Below, piece after piece: positions 1 through 6,373 of a stretch of DNA of 7,699 nucleotides. The first letter of the stretch is position 1. Each line of letters starts with the position of its first letter. Where the stretch lies: positions 1-7,699 of the forward strand of contig JAOTWH010000103.1 in NCBI GenBank assembly GCA_029863035.1. Reading direction: 5' to 3'. The notes beneath the pieces were generated by a model, which was given only the letters and a program-made list of their open reading frames with translations, was not told where the DNA came from and did not search any database. The stretch comes from Acidimicrobiia bacterium. GTDB taxonomy: Bacteria; Actinomycetota; Acidimicrobiia; UBA5794; JAOTWH01. The position numbers and the translations under genes are program-made.

Positions 1-252
1 GATGCCGACATGGCAGACGTGGTACGCCGCATCGCCGCCTTCTTCCGGGACGAGTCGTGCGGGCAGTGCGTCCCATGCCGGGTGGGAACCGTCCGCCAAC
101 AGGAAGCACTGGCCAGGCTCAATGGATCGTCGGCTGATCGCCAACTGATCGAAGACATCGCTCAGACCATGGCCGACGCCTCGATCTGCGGACTGGGCCA
201 CACCGCAGCCTCGGCCGTGCGCTCCGCGATCGACCTGGGGCTGGTGGGCTGA
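1..252 (+). CDS. C-terminal end of NuoF/FdsB-like NADH-binding flavin iron-sulfur subunit (partial)
   Basis: The reading frame is open from base 1, so this is the tail of a gene that starts upstream; the Met codon at 10 is probably internal. What is seen is the C-terminal [4Fe-4S] domain of the 51-kDa family: a CGQCVPCR motif (Cys-x2-Cys-x2-Cys) about 20 codons in, and the fourth Cys in ASICGLGH about 40 residues later. In this family (NuoF, HoxF, FdsB) the missing upstream part binds FMN and NADH and passes electrons to this cluster. The stop codon overlaps the start of the next iron-sulfur gene by one base (TGATG), which fits translational coupling within one complex. The downstream partner suggests a soluble NAD-linked formate dehydrogenase or similar Mo/W enzyme rather than respiratory complex I, but the family alone does not settle this. 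HoxF-type hydrogenase diaphorase is an alternative. Confidence 0.85.
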   Translation, partial: DADMADVVRRIAAFFRDESCGQCVPCRVGTVRQQEALARLNGSSADRQLIEDIAQTMADASICGLGHTAASAVRSAIDLGLVG

Positions 253-1166
253 TGGCTGTGCAAGTGGAACTGCCGAGACGGGCCATCGAGATCTCTATCG
301 ACGGTGCCAGGGTCCAGACTCTCGAGGGCTCGACCATCCTCGACGCGTGTCGCGCAGCGGACATCGATACGCCAACACTGTGCCACCTGAAGACACTCAC
401 ACCGGTGAACGCCTGCCGGGCATGTGTGGTGGAAGTAGAAGGGTCCCGAACCTTGGTGCCCTCGTGCTCGCGCCAAGTGGAAGAGGCCATGGTGGTCCGC
501 ACCGACACCGAGCGAGTGGCCCACAGCCGCAAGATGGTGCTGGAGCTCCTCGCCTCATCCGCCGACATGTCGCTGGCCGACGACGTTGAGCGCTGGATTT
601 CCGACTACGGCGCCGATCCCGGGCGTTTCGGTCCGCCTGCTTCGCCTAATGGTCGCACCGCCACTTCGGTTGGGCATCACGCTCCCCCGGATGGGGCTAC
701 CGCGGCGACTGTGGCGCAGCCGGTGAAGGTGCACGACGATCTCTACGTACGCGATTACTCAAAATGCATTCTGTGTTACAAGTGCGTCGAGGCCTGCGGG
801 GTTGATGCCCAGAACACGTTCGCCATCGCAGTAGCGGGGCGGGGATTCGATGCCACCATCTCAACCGAGTTCGACACCCTCCTCACCGATTCGGCATGCG
901 TCTACTGCGGCAACTGCATCGGGGTGTGCCCCACCGGCGCTTTGATGTTCAAGACCGAGTTCGACATGAGGGAGTCGGGTACCTGGGATGAGGAGTCCCA
1001 AACCATCACCGAGACCATCTGCACCTACTGCGGCGTCGGCTGCACCCTCGAGCTGCACGTGCAGGACAATGAGATTGTCCGTGTCATGTCTCCGCTCGAC
1101 CACGACGTCACCAGCGGCCACCTCTGCATCAAAGGCAGATTCGGCTGGAAACATGTGCAAAACTGA
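252..1166 (+). CDS. Multi-cluster iron-sulfur protein, formate dehydrogenase alpha N-terminal-like, lacking the catalytic domain
   Basis: This 304-residue protein has four visible cluster sites. A plant-type [2Fe-2S] site uses Cys44, Cys55, Cys58 and Cys72 (spacing x10, x2, x13). A ferredoxin-like pair of [4Fe-4S] sites uses Cys172/175/178/182 and Cys216/219/222/226. A last [4Fe-4S] site (Cys257, Cys260, Cys264, Cys292, then Lys294) matches the motif opening Mo/W-bis-pterin oxidoreductases. Residues 127-160 are a Pro/Ala/Gly-rich linker. In FdsA- or NuoG-type proteins these clusters carry electrons between the active site and the NADH-oxidising subunit. The His-x3-Cys cluster usual after the [2Fe-2S] domain is missing. 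The protein stops 12 residues after Cys292, where full alpha subunits continue for several hundred residues. The stop is a plain TGA, and no catalytic-domain remnant is evident after it. It may be a naturally short electron-transfer subunit or a truncated fdhA. Start ATG overlaps the upstream stop. Confidence 0.85.
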   Translation: MAVQVELPRRAIEISIDGARVQTLEGSTILDACRAADIDTPTLCHLKTLTPVNACRACVVEVEGSRTLVPSCSRQVEEAMVVRTDTERVAHSRKMVLELLASSADMSLADDVERWISDYGADPGRFGPPASPNGRTATSVGHHAPPDGATAATVAQPVKVHDDLYVRDYSKCILCYKCVEACGVDAQNTFAIAVAGRGFDATISTEFDTLLTDSACVYCGNCIGVCPTGALMFKTEFDMRESGTWDEESQTITETICTYCGVGCTLELHVQDNEIVRVMSPLDHDVTSGHLCIKGRFGWKHVQN

Positions 1167-1229
1167 GGTCCCCAGCTCCTAATCCCCCAGGCCCAGACAG
1201 CAGATCCGCCGCACCCCAATTTCTTCCAC

Positions 1230-1262
1230 GGACTTCGATGACTAGTCCTTTAGCGTTTTTTT
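1230..1262 (+). terminator. Possible weak intrinsic terminator after the iron-sulfur genes
   Basis: A 5-bp stem (GGACT at 1230-1234, AGTCC at 1244-1248) with a 9-base loop is followed, after a few bases, by a run of seven T at 1256-1262. The short stem and its distance from the T run make this a weak candidate. The surrounding gap (1167-1330) looks less GC-rich than its neighbours and shows no convincing promoter, though it must hold the signals that start the protease gene. Confidence 0.3.
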
Positions 1263-1318
1263 CAACCATCCCCAAGTTCTCACTCTGAGTGGCCGATAGC
1301 TAACCCATCGACGACAAA

Positions 1319-1324
1319 AGGAAG
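1319..1324 (+). promoter_or_regulatory. Ribosome binding site deciding the protease start
   Basis: AGGAAG abuts the first ATG (1325) but lies at normal distance from the ATG codons at 1331 and 1334 (6 and 9 bases). Translation therefore more likely starts at 1331 or 1334 than at 1325. Confidence 0.5.
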
Positions 1325-1330
1325 ATGGGC

Positions 1331-2908
1331 ATGATGGACAGATCACCAATTGGCGGCGTGCTTTGGCGCGTCCAAGCCACCACCTCAGGCCTGAGCTGGC
1401 GATCCCCAACGCGACGAGCTGTCGTGTCGGCATTCGCGGTAGCGCTCATGGTCTTCGCTGTTCTAGCTCCGACGCCGGCGAGCGCCGACAGCGGGGTTCT
1501 GAGCGGCGGATGGGAAACTTCGGCGGACGGTGATCAGGAAACATCGATGGTCGTCGCCAAGATCATCGGCGCCACGCCGTTCTGGTTGGAAGGGAGCGCC
1601 GGTGGCGGCGTCGGCGTTGCTTTGATCGACTCAGGCATCAGCCCGGTGGAAGGCCTCCTCACCTCGGGCAAGGTCATCAACGGGCCTGACCTCTCCTTCG
1701 AGTCGCAGGATCCGGCTCTGATGCACTTGGACTCGTTCGGCCATGGAACTCACCTCGCCGGAATAATCGCTGGGCGCAGCACTGCGGCTCCATCTAGTTT
1801 GTCGACCAAGAAGGCCGCCAAGCGTCACTTCCTCGGCGTTGCACCCGATGCTCACATCGTGAACGTGAAGGTCGCAGACCGCAACGGCGCCACCGACGTT
1901 TCCCAGGTGATCGCTGCTATCGACTGGGTTGTGCAACACCGCAACGACAAAGACATGAACATTCGAGTGATCAGCCTGTCCTTCGGTACCGACGGCACCC
2001 AGAGCTACCTCGTAGACCCGCTGGCCTTCGCCGTGGAGCAGGCCTGGCAGAACGGGATCGTGGTGGTGGTGGCGGCCGGTAATGACGGTCTTGGTTCACC
2101 GCTGCGAAACCCTGCCTTGGATCCGTTCGTGATCGCGGTGGGAGCATCCGACGGCAAGGGCACGATCAGGACGGTCGACGACCGGGTAGCGGGGTTCTCG
2201 AGCTGCGGCAGCTCGCAGCGCCACGTCGATGTGGTTGCTCCCGGCAAATCGATCGTGAGCCTGTTGGCCCCCGGCTCCGACGCCGAGCTGAACCACCCAG
2301 CTGCGATCCGGAACGGCGATATCGTTGGCAGTGGGACGTCGCAGGCAGCGGCCTTCGTTTCGGGAGCTGCTGCGTTGATCATCGATCAGCGTCCTGGGAT
2401 AACACCAGACCAGGTCAAGGCGCTGTTGATGGACACCGCCAAGCCGCTGCTCTCGAGCTCGAATCTGTGCCAGGGGGCTGGGCTCGTGAACTTGGCGGCG
2501 GCAGTGTCCACGCCAACTCCTTCTGCTACTCAAGTCATGGATACGTCGCTAGGTACCGGCTCGCTGGAAGCCGCCCGCGGCTCCTACCACCTGGAGCAAG
2601 ACGGCGTCGTGCTCGAAGGCGAACAGGACATCTTCGGCAACTCGTGGGACGGCGCCAGCTGGTCATCGCTTTCTGCGGCTGGAGCTAGCTGGTCCGGTGG
2701 CGACTGGAACGGTGCCTCGTGGTCTGGTGCATCGTGGTCCGGCATGAGCTGGTCTGGCGCCTCTTGGTCCGGCGCATCGTGGTCCGGCATGAGCTGGTCT
2801 GGCGCCTCTTGGTCCGGTGCATCGTGGTCCGGCATGAGCTGGTCGGGAATGAGCTGGTCTTCAGACGTCTGGCTGGGACTGTCGTGGAACGGCCTCGCAG
2901 TCTTCTAG
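1331..2908 (+). CDS. Secreted subtilisin-like (S8) serine protease with C-terminal WSGxS repeats
   Basis: The protein is 525 residues from the chosen start. Residues 27-52 form a signal peptide: TRR, a hydrophobic stretch, then a Pro-Ala-Ser-Ala cleavage site. The Arg pair loosely resembles a Tat signal, so Sec or Tat export is open. The S8 catalytic set is complete: Asp100 (LIDSG), His138 (GHGTH), oxyanion Asn251 (AAGND) and Ser337 (GTSQ). The nucleophile context is GTSQAAAFVSG, where classic subtilisins have GTSMAAPHVAG. Only about 45 residues separate the signal peptide from the Asp motif, so no I9-type propeptide is present. Cys292 and Cys380 could form a disulfide. From about residue 439 to 519 the chain is a five-residue Trp-Ser-Gly-Ala/Met-Ser repeat, which may be a surface-binding or stacking segment. 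Substrate is unknown. A strong terminator follows, so it is probably its own transcription unit. Confidence 0.9.
   Translation: MMDRSPIGGVLWRVQATTSGLSWRSPTRRAVVSAFAVALMVFAVLAPTPASADSGVLSGGWETSADGDQETSMVVAKIIGATPFWLEGSAGGGVGVALIDSGISPVEGLLTSGKVINGPDLSFESQDPALMHLDSFGHGTHLAGIIAGRSTAAPSSLSTKKAAKRHFLGVAPDAHIVNVKVADRNGATDVSQVIAAIDWVVQHRNDKDMNIRVISLSFGTDGTQSYLVDPLAFAVEQAWQNGIVVVVAAGNDGLGSPLRNPALDPFVIAVGASDGKGTIRTVDDRVAGFSSCGSSQRHVDVVAPGKSIVSLLAPGSDAELNHPAAIRNGDIVGSGTSQAAAFVSGAAALIIDQRPGITPDQVKALLMDTAKPLLSSSNLCQGAGLVNLAAAVSTPTPSATQVMDTSLGTGSLEAARGSYHLEQDGVVLEGEQDIFGNSWDGASWSSLSAAGASWSGGDWNGASWSGASWSGMSWSGASWSGASWSGMSWSGASWSGASWSGMSWSGMSWSSDVWLGLSWNGLAVF
2711..2845 (+). repeat. Three tandem 45-bp repeats inside the protease gene
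   Basis: Units lie at 2711-2755, 2756-2800 and 2801-2845. Units 2 and 3 differ at only two positions, while unit 1 differs by several silent changes. Each unit encodes three five-residue steps, two Trp-Ser-Gly-Ala-Ser and one Trp-Ser-Gly-Met-Ser type (phase depends on where the unit is cut). Degenerate single steps flank the array on both sides (about 2647-2710 and 2846-2895). The near identity points to recent duplication by slippage or unequal crossing over. Because the unit is a multiple of three, copy-number change would keep the frame. Confidence 0.9.
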
Positions 2909-2929
2909 CCCAAACCGCCAAGACCCGAC

Positions 2930-2965
2930 GCAAGGGCCGCCGTCTATCGGCGGCCCTTGCATTTT
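2930..2965 (+). terminator. Strong intrinsic terminator after the protease gene
   Basis: A perfect 13-bp inverted repeat (GCAAGGGCCGCCG at 2930-2942 and its complement at 2948-2960) encloses a five-base loop TCTAT and is followed by ATTTT. It begins 22 bases after the protease stop. The arrangement is that of a rho-independent terminator, and it separates the protease gene from the cyclic-di-GMP gene that starts at 3040. Confidence 0.85.
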
Positions 2966-3022
2966 CCCACAAGGTGGGGCCGTCCGCGACCGATACCCCT
3001 AGTAGCCAACCGAACCCTTTCT

Positions 3023-3028
3023 AGGAGG
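3023..3028 (+). promoter_or_regulatory. Ribosome binding site of the GGDEF-EAL gene
   Basis: AGGAGG, a full consensus site, ends 11 bases before the ATG at 3040. That spacing is slightly long but acceptable, and no other in-frame start lies closer than Met6 (3055). No clear promoter elements are visible between the terminator at 2965 and this site. Confidence 0.6.
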
Positions 3029-3039
3029 GGAGTCAGTCG

Positions 3040-5640
3040 ATGGGTGAGCAGCCCATGCGCGAGAAGAAACGCCGCATCAGCGCGCCCAACCGCGTCTGGC
3101 TGCTGACGGCGGCCACCTTCACGATTGCCATCGGCATCACCGTGGGAGTCGCATCGATAGACCCGATCAACGCACCCGTCAGGCTCCGCTGGTGGATGCT
3201 GGCCCCGATCGTGTACCTCAGCGAGCTCACGGTTGTTCATCTGCGGTTCCGCCGCGACGCACACTCGTTCTCCATGAGCGAACTGCCCCTGGTCGCCGGA
3301 CTCTTCTTCGCCAGTCCCGTTGAGCTGCTCGTGGCACAGTTCGTCGGAAACGCTGCGGCATTGGCTTTCAACCGACGACAGCCTCCCGTGAAGCTGGCCT
3401 TCAACCTCAGCCAGTTCAGCCTGCAGGCCGGGGTCGCCATTCTCATCTTCCGCGGCGTCGTTGCCTTGGGTGCCCCCAACGAGTGGCCCGGTTGGGTCGC
3501 CGCCCTGGCCGCCACGATGGCGGCGCTCGCATTGGCGACCGGGCTCATCAGCATCGTCATTCGGCTTTCGGGCGGTCGGCTCAACCGAACCGAAATGCTC
3601 CAAGTTCTAGGCCTCAGCGCGATAGCCGCCACCATGAACACCACACTGGCCCTCATCGGTATCCACCTGGTATGGGCGACGCCGTCGACAGCATGGTTGG
3701 CCATCGTGCCTCCCATCGTTCTCTTCATGGCCTACCGCGCCTACATGTCGCAACGCGAAGAACGCTCCCGCCTCGAGTCGCTGTATCGAGCGATGCGCTC
3801 CCTTCACGAGGCCGGCCACATCGAGTCAGCCTTGGTAGGCGCCACAAGAGAGGCGACCGACATGTTCGAAGCTGAGTTCTCAGAGATCTTGTTGCTGCCA
3901 GATAATCCATCGCAGCCGGCCTATCGCACCGCCGTGACCGGAACTGGAGACGAGATCGCCATGGAACCGATCACCCGGCGAGAAGCTTCGTCCCTCCTGG
4001 CCCGCGTCAAGCCTGGCGCCTCCATGCTGTTAAAGGGCACCGAAGAAGACCGCATCCGCCCCCATGGCGAGCTACCGGAGATCGAAGATTGCATGATCGC
4101 CCACGTCAGAGGGGGCCCGGACGTCGAAGGGGTCTTCGTGGTGGCTAACCGCCTGGGCGACATCAGCCAATTCATGATGCCCGACGTGAAGCTCCTCGAG
4201 ACATTCGCCAGCCAGGTGAGTACCACCCTTGTAAACGGACAACTCGCCGACTCGCTGGCTCAGCTCACCGAGCTAAAGGATGAGCTCAAGCATCAAGCGC
4301 TACACGATTCGCTAACGGAGCTCGCCAATCGCACGCTCTTCACTGAGCGGTTGGAACAAGCTCTGGCCCGGACCAGGCTGACCGGACATCCGCTGGCAGT
4401 GCTCTTTCTCGATCTCGACGATTTCAAGACCGTGAACGACAGCCTCGGCCATGAGGCGGGCGATCATCTTCTCCAAGCCGTGGCGCAGCGTATCCGGGCG
4501 GCAACCCGGCCCAAGGACACTGTTGCTCGCTTCGGTGGGGACGAGTTCGCCATCCTCCTCGAGGAGCTGCCCACCGGACAGCACGCGATCGACGCTGCGG
4601 AGCGCATCGTTAACACGCTGGCGGTTCCCTTCCGGCTGGGCGATCGCGATCTGTCATCGCAGGCCAGTATCGGCGTTGCGATCACAATGGGCGATGCAGA
4701 ACCGGAGCAGCTGCTGCGCGACGCCGACGTTGCCATGTACGCCGTGAAGCGAGACAGGAAAGGCACCTTCCGAGTCTTCGAGCCGCACATGCGTGAAGAG
4801 ATGACTCACCGCCTCGAGCTTCGAGCCGACCTGGCGGCCGCTGTCGAGCGAGGCGACCTGACAGTCCACTATCAGCCGATCATCGAACTCGGGAGCAGCC
4901 ACATCGCGGGGGTAGAAGCGCTGGTCCGATGGCGTCACCCAGAGAGAGGACTGGTGCAACCGGCAGACTTCATTCCCTTCGCCGAGGAGACAGGCCTGAT
5001 CATCCCACTCGGACAATGGGTGCTCGACGAGGCGTGTCGTCAAGCAAGGGAGTGGCAGGCCCAGACCGGGCGCCGGCTCGGCATGTCGGTGAACCTGTCG
5101 CCGAGCCAACTACAAGACCCGGGGTTCGTTAGCGACGTCGCCGCGGCTCTCGAACGTCACCAGCTGGAGCCTCAGCGGCTCACGCTCGAGATCACCGAGA
5201 ACGTGCTGATGCACACTTCGATGGAGCGGCTCGACCAGATCAAGGCCCTCGGCGTCTCCCTCGCCATCGACGACTTCGGAACTGGCTACTCGTCTCTCAG
5301 CTATCTCGACCGGCTTCCGATCGACATAATCAAGGTCGACCAATCCTTCGTGGCGCGCATCGGTGTCGACGAACATGCTCCGCTGGTGCGGGCAGTTGTG
5401 CAGCTAGGCGACTCACTCGGACTGCGCACCATCGTTGAGGGCATCGAGACCATGGAGCAGCTCCAGGCACTGCGCGAGCTGGGGGTCACCAGCGGCCAAG
5501 GGTTCTATCTGGCTATGCCTATGGAAGCCGAGGAGCTCGAGGCATTGGTGATGGATGCACAGGGCCAAGCCGAGATAGTGCCGGACCTGCCATCTAACGT
5601 CGTAAGGCTGCGAAGGGCTTCAGGGGACGACGGCCCCTGA
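3040..5640 (+). CDS. Membrane-bound GAF-GGDEF-EAL cyclic-di-GMP turnover protein
   Basis: This 866-residue protein opens with a basic segment and about six or seven hydrophobic helices (roughly residues 19-40, 51-68, 81-110, 121-144, 150-176, 187-233). A linker and GAF-like region follow (about 245-405), then GGDEF (about 420-580) and EAL (about 590-835). The GGDEF half has Asp458, Asn466, Asp475 and an intact RFGGDEF signature (GGDEF at 499-503). An inhibitory I-site RPKD (490-493) lies five residues before it. The EAL half keeps EAL at 626-628 (EALVRW), Asn685, Glu717, the Asp744-Asp745 pair in DDFGTGYSS, Lys766 and Glu800. Both diguanylate cyclase and phosphodiesterase activities therefore look possible; which dominates in the cell cannot be read from sequence. 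The N-terminus probably senses a signal at the membrane, with GAF adding a ligand input. The signal is unknown. It stands alone between a terminator and a convergent operon. Confidence 0.93.
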   Translation: MGEQPMREKKRRISAPNRVWLLTAATFTIAIGITVGVASIDPINAPVRLRWWMLAPIVYLSELTVVHLRFRRDAHSFSMSELPLVAGLFFASPVELLVAQFVGNAAALAFNRRQPPVKLAFNLSQFSLQAGVAILIFRGVVALGAPNEWPGWVAALAATMAALALATGLISIVIRLSGGRLNRTEMLQVLGLSAIAATMNTTLALIGIHLVWATPSTAWLAIVPPIVLFMAYRAYMSQREERSRLESLYRAMRSLHEAGHIESALVGATREATDMFEAEFSEILLLPDNPSQPAYRTAVTGTGDEIAMEPITRREASSLLARVKPGASMLLKGTEEDRIRPHGELPEIEDCMIAHVRGGPDVEGVFVVANRLGDISQFMMPDVKLLETFASQVSTTLVNGQLADSLAQLTELKDELKHQALHDSLTELANRTLFTERLEQALARTRLTGHPLAVLFLDLDDFKTVNDSLGHEAGDHLLQAVAQRIRAATRPKDTVARFGGDEFAILLEELPTGQHAIDAAERIVNTLAVPFRLGDRDLSSQASIGVAITMGDAEPEQLLRDADVAMYAVKRDRKGTFRVFEPHMREEMTHRLELRADLAAAVERGDLTVHYQPIIELGSSHIAGVEALVRWRHPERGLVQPADFIPFAEETGLIIPLGQWVLDEACRQAREWQAQTGRRLGMSVNLSPSQLQDPGFVSDVAAALERHQLEPQRLTLEITENVLMHTSMERLDQIKALGVSLAIDDFGTGYSSLSYLDRLPIDIIKVDQSFVARIGVDEHAPLVRAVVQLGDSLGLRTIVEGIETMEQLQALRELGVTSGQGFYLAMPMEAEELEALVMDAQGQAEIVPDLPSNVVRLRRASGDDGP
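5620..5640. terminator. Possible hairpin between convergent genes
   Basis: TCAGGGG at 5620-5626 pairs with CCCCTGA at 5634-5640 (7-bp stem, 7-base loop) and spans the end of the GGDEF-EAL gene, including its TGA stop. The oppositely oriented gene ends 25 bases further on. No T run follows on either strand, so termination by this hairpin alone is doubtful. Confidence 0.3.
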
Positions 5641-5665
5641 CAACCGTGCATCACAAGCCGAATCG

Positions 5666-6313
5666 TTACGGATAGAGCTGGACGTCGGTGCCGGCCATCA
5701 CATCGACGAAGGTCAGGTACTCCACGACCTTCACATCCGGAAACGCCAGGTCTGTCTTGGCCACCCGGAAGCGATCCATCGACGGCGCACATGCATAGAA
5801 CTTCGCCCCTAGACCTTGCAGCTCCCTGAGCTTCTCATGGGGGGAAACGTGTCCCGCCCGCTCCAGTCCGCGACGTGCGAAGGGGCTGAACATGCGACGC
5901 CACCATCCCTTGAGATGAGGCGTGAACCGCCTTTCGAGCACCCGCACCGCCGGACCCTGAAAGTAGATGTAGACGTTCTCTCCCTCCAGAGCGCCCGCCA
6001 GGGCGAAACCGAGCGGAGAGAGCAACTCTTCTAGGCCGGGGTCTGACACGATGAGGGCCATGCTTTTCCCACTCGGCGTTACGTCCGACTTACGGATGAG
6101 AAAGCGGTCGAACCCGTCTGCCTCCACTATCTCGATCAGCTGATGCCCCGTGGCCTCGGCCCACGACGTGATGTCGCTGCGGATGGCGTTGTCTTGTTCT
6201 GCCACCACCTCCAGCACCTCGCCCGGCTCCTTGTCCGACAGAGCACGGTTGATCTCGTAGACGATGAACGTCGTAATGGTCTTGCCACGAACATTTATGG
6301 TTTGATCGATCAT
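5666..6313 (-). CDS. TusA-like/DsrE-like fusion protein, putative sulfur carrier
   Basis: The ATG at 6313 is chosen because GGGAGG lies six bases upstream; a GTG at 6340 would add nine residues but lacks such a site. The product has 215 residues. Residues about 5-76 follow the TusA/SirA fold closely (VRG near the start, PGEVLEVVA in the middle, RFLIRK at the end). The sulfur-carrying Cys-Pro-x-Pro is replaced: Ile13 sits where Cys is expected, followed by Thr-Thr-Phe. Residues about 81-215 resemble DsrE-type proteins, closest in feel to DsrE2, with the protein's only Cys (Cys175) in YACAPSMD, where DsrE2 proteins keep their reactive Cys before Ser-Met-Asp. TusA and DsrE proteins pass persulfide sulfur in relays, and TusA also influences molybdenum-cofactor supply in E. 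coli. Its place 60 bases after mobA on the same strand suggests a role in cofactor or enzyme sulfuration, which is inference. It may instead act in general sulfur trafficking. Confidence 0.8.
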   Translation of the reverse strand: MIDQTINVRGKTITTFIVYEINRALSDKEPGEVLEVVAEQDNAIRSDITSWAEATGHQLIEIVEADGFDRFLIRKSDVTPSGKSMALIVSDPGLEELLSPLGFALAGALEGENVYIYFQGPAVRVLERRFTPHLKGWWRRMFSPFARRGLERAGHVSPHEKLRELQGLGAKFYACAPSMDRFRVAKTDLAFPDVKVVEYLTFVDVMAGTDVQLYP

Positions 6314-6319
6314 CCCAAA

Positions 6320-6325
6320 CCTCCC
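6320..6325 (-). promoter_or_regulatory. Ribosome binding site deciding the TusA-DsrE start
   Basis: On the minus strand GGGAGG is followed by six bases and then ATG (6313-6311). This supports the inner ATG over the upstream GTG at 6340. The 60-base gap to mobA holds no clear hairpin or promoter, so read-through from the moa/mob genes is plausible. Confidence 0.6.
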
Positions 6326-6373
6326 AGAGCCATCTTCCACTTCGTCGATGTGCTGAGGGCAGAGGCGAAGGAC

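Noticed and set aside
1164..1240. TGA at the end of the iron-sulfur gene as a selenocysteine codon
   Set aside because: Selenocysteine in formate dehydrogenases lies far inside the catalytic domain, not 12 residues after the [4Fe-4S] motif. Reading through gives only 24 codons unlike that family before another stop, and no clear SECIS hairpin follows.
1281..1291. Small palindrome CACTC-T-GAGTG upstream of the protease gene as an operator
   Set aside because: A 5-bp inverted repeat is expected by chance, and there is no recognisable promoter around it to give it meaning.
2584..3024. Long open frames on both strands over the protease 3' end, with repetitive Pro-Asp-His or Arg-rich products
   Set aside because: They arise because the 45-bp repeat is a multiple of three and lacks stops in several frames. 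The products look like no known protein and overlap a well-supported gene.
2944..3603. 219-residue minus-strand open frame opposite the GGDEF-EAL gene start
   Set aside because: It runs through the strong terminator hairpin and the antisense of membrane helices, and its Gly/Arg/Glu-rich product resembles no family I recognise.
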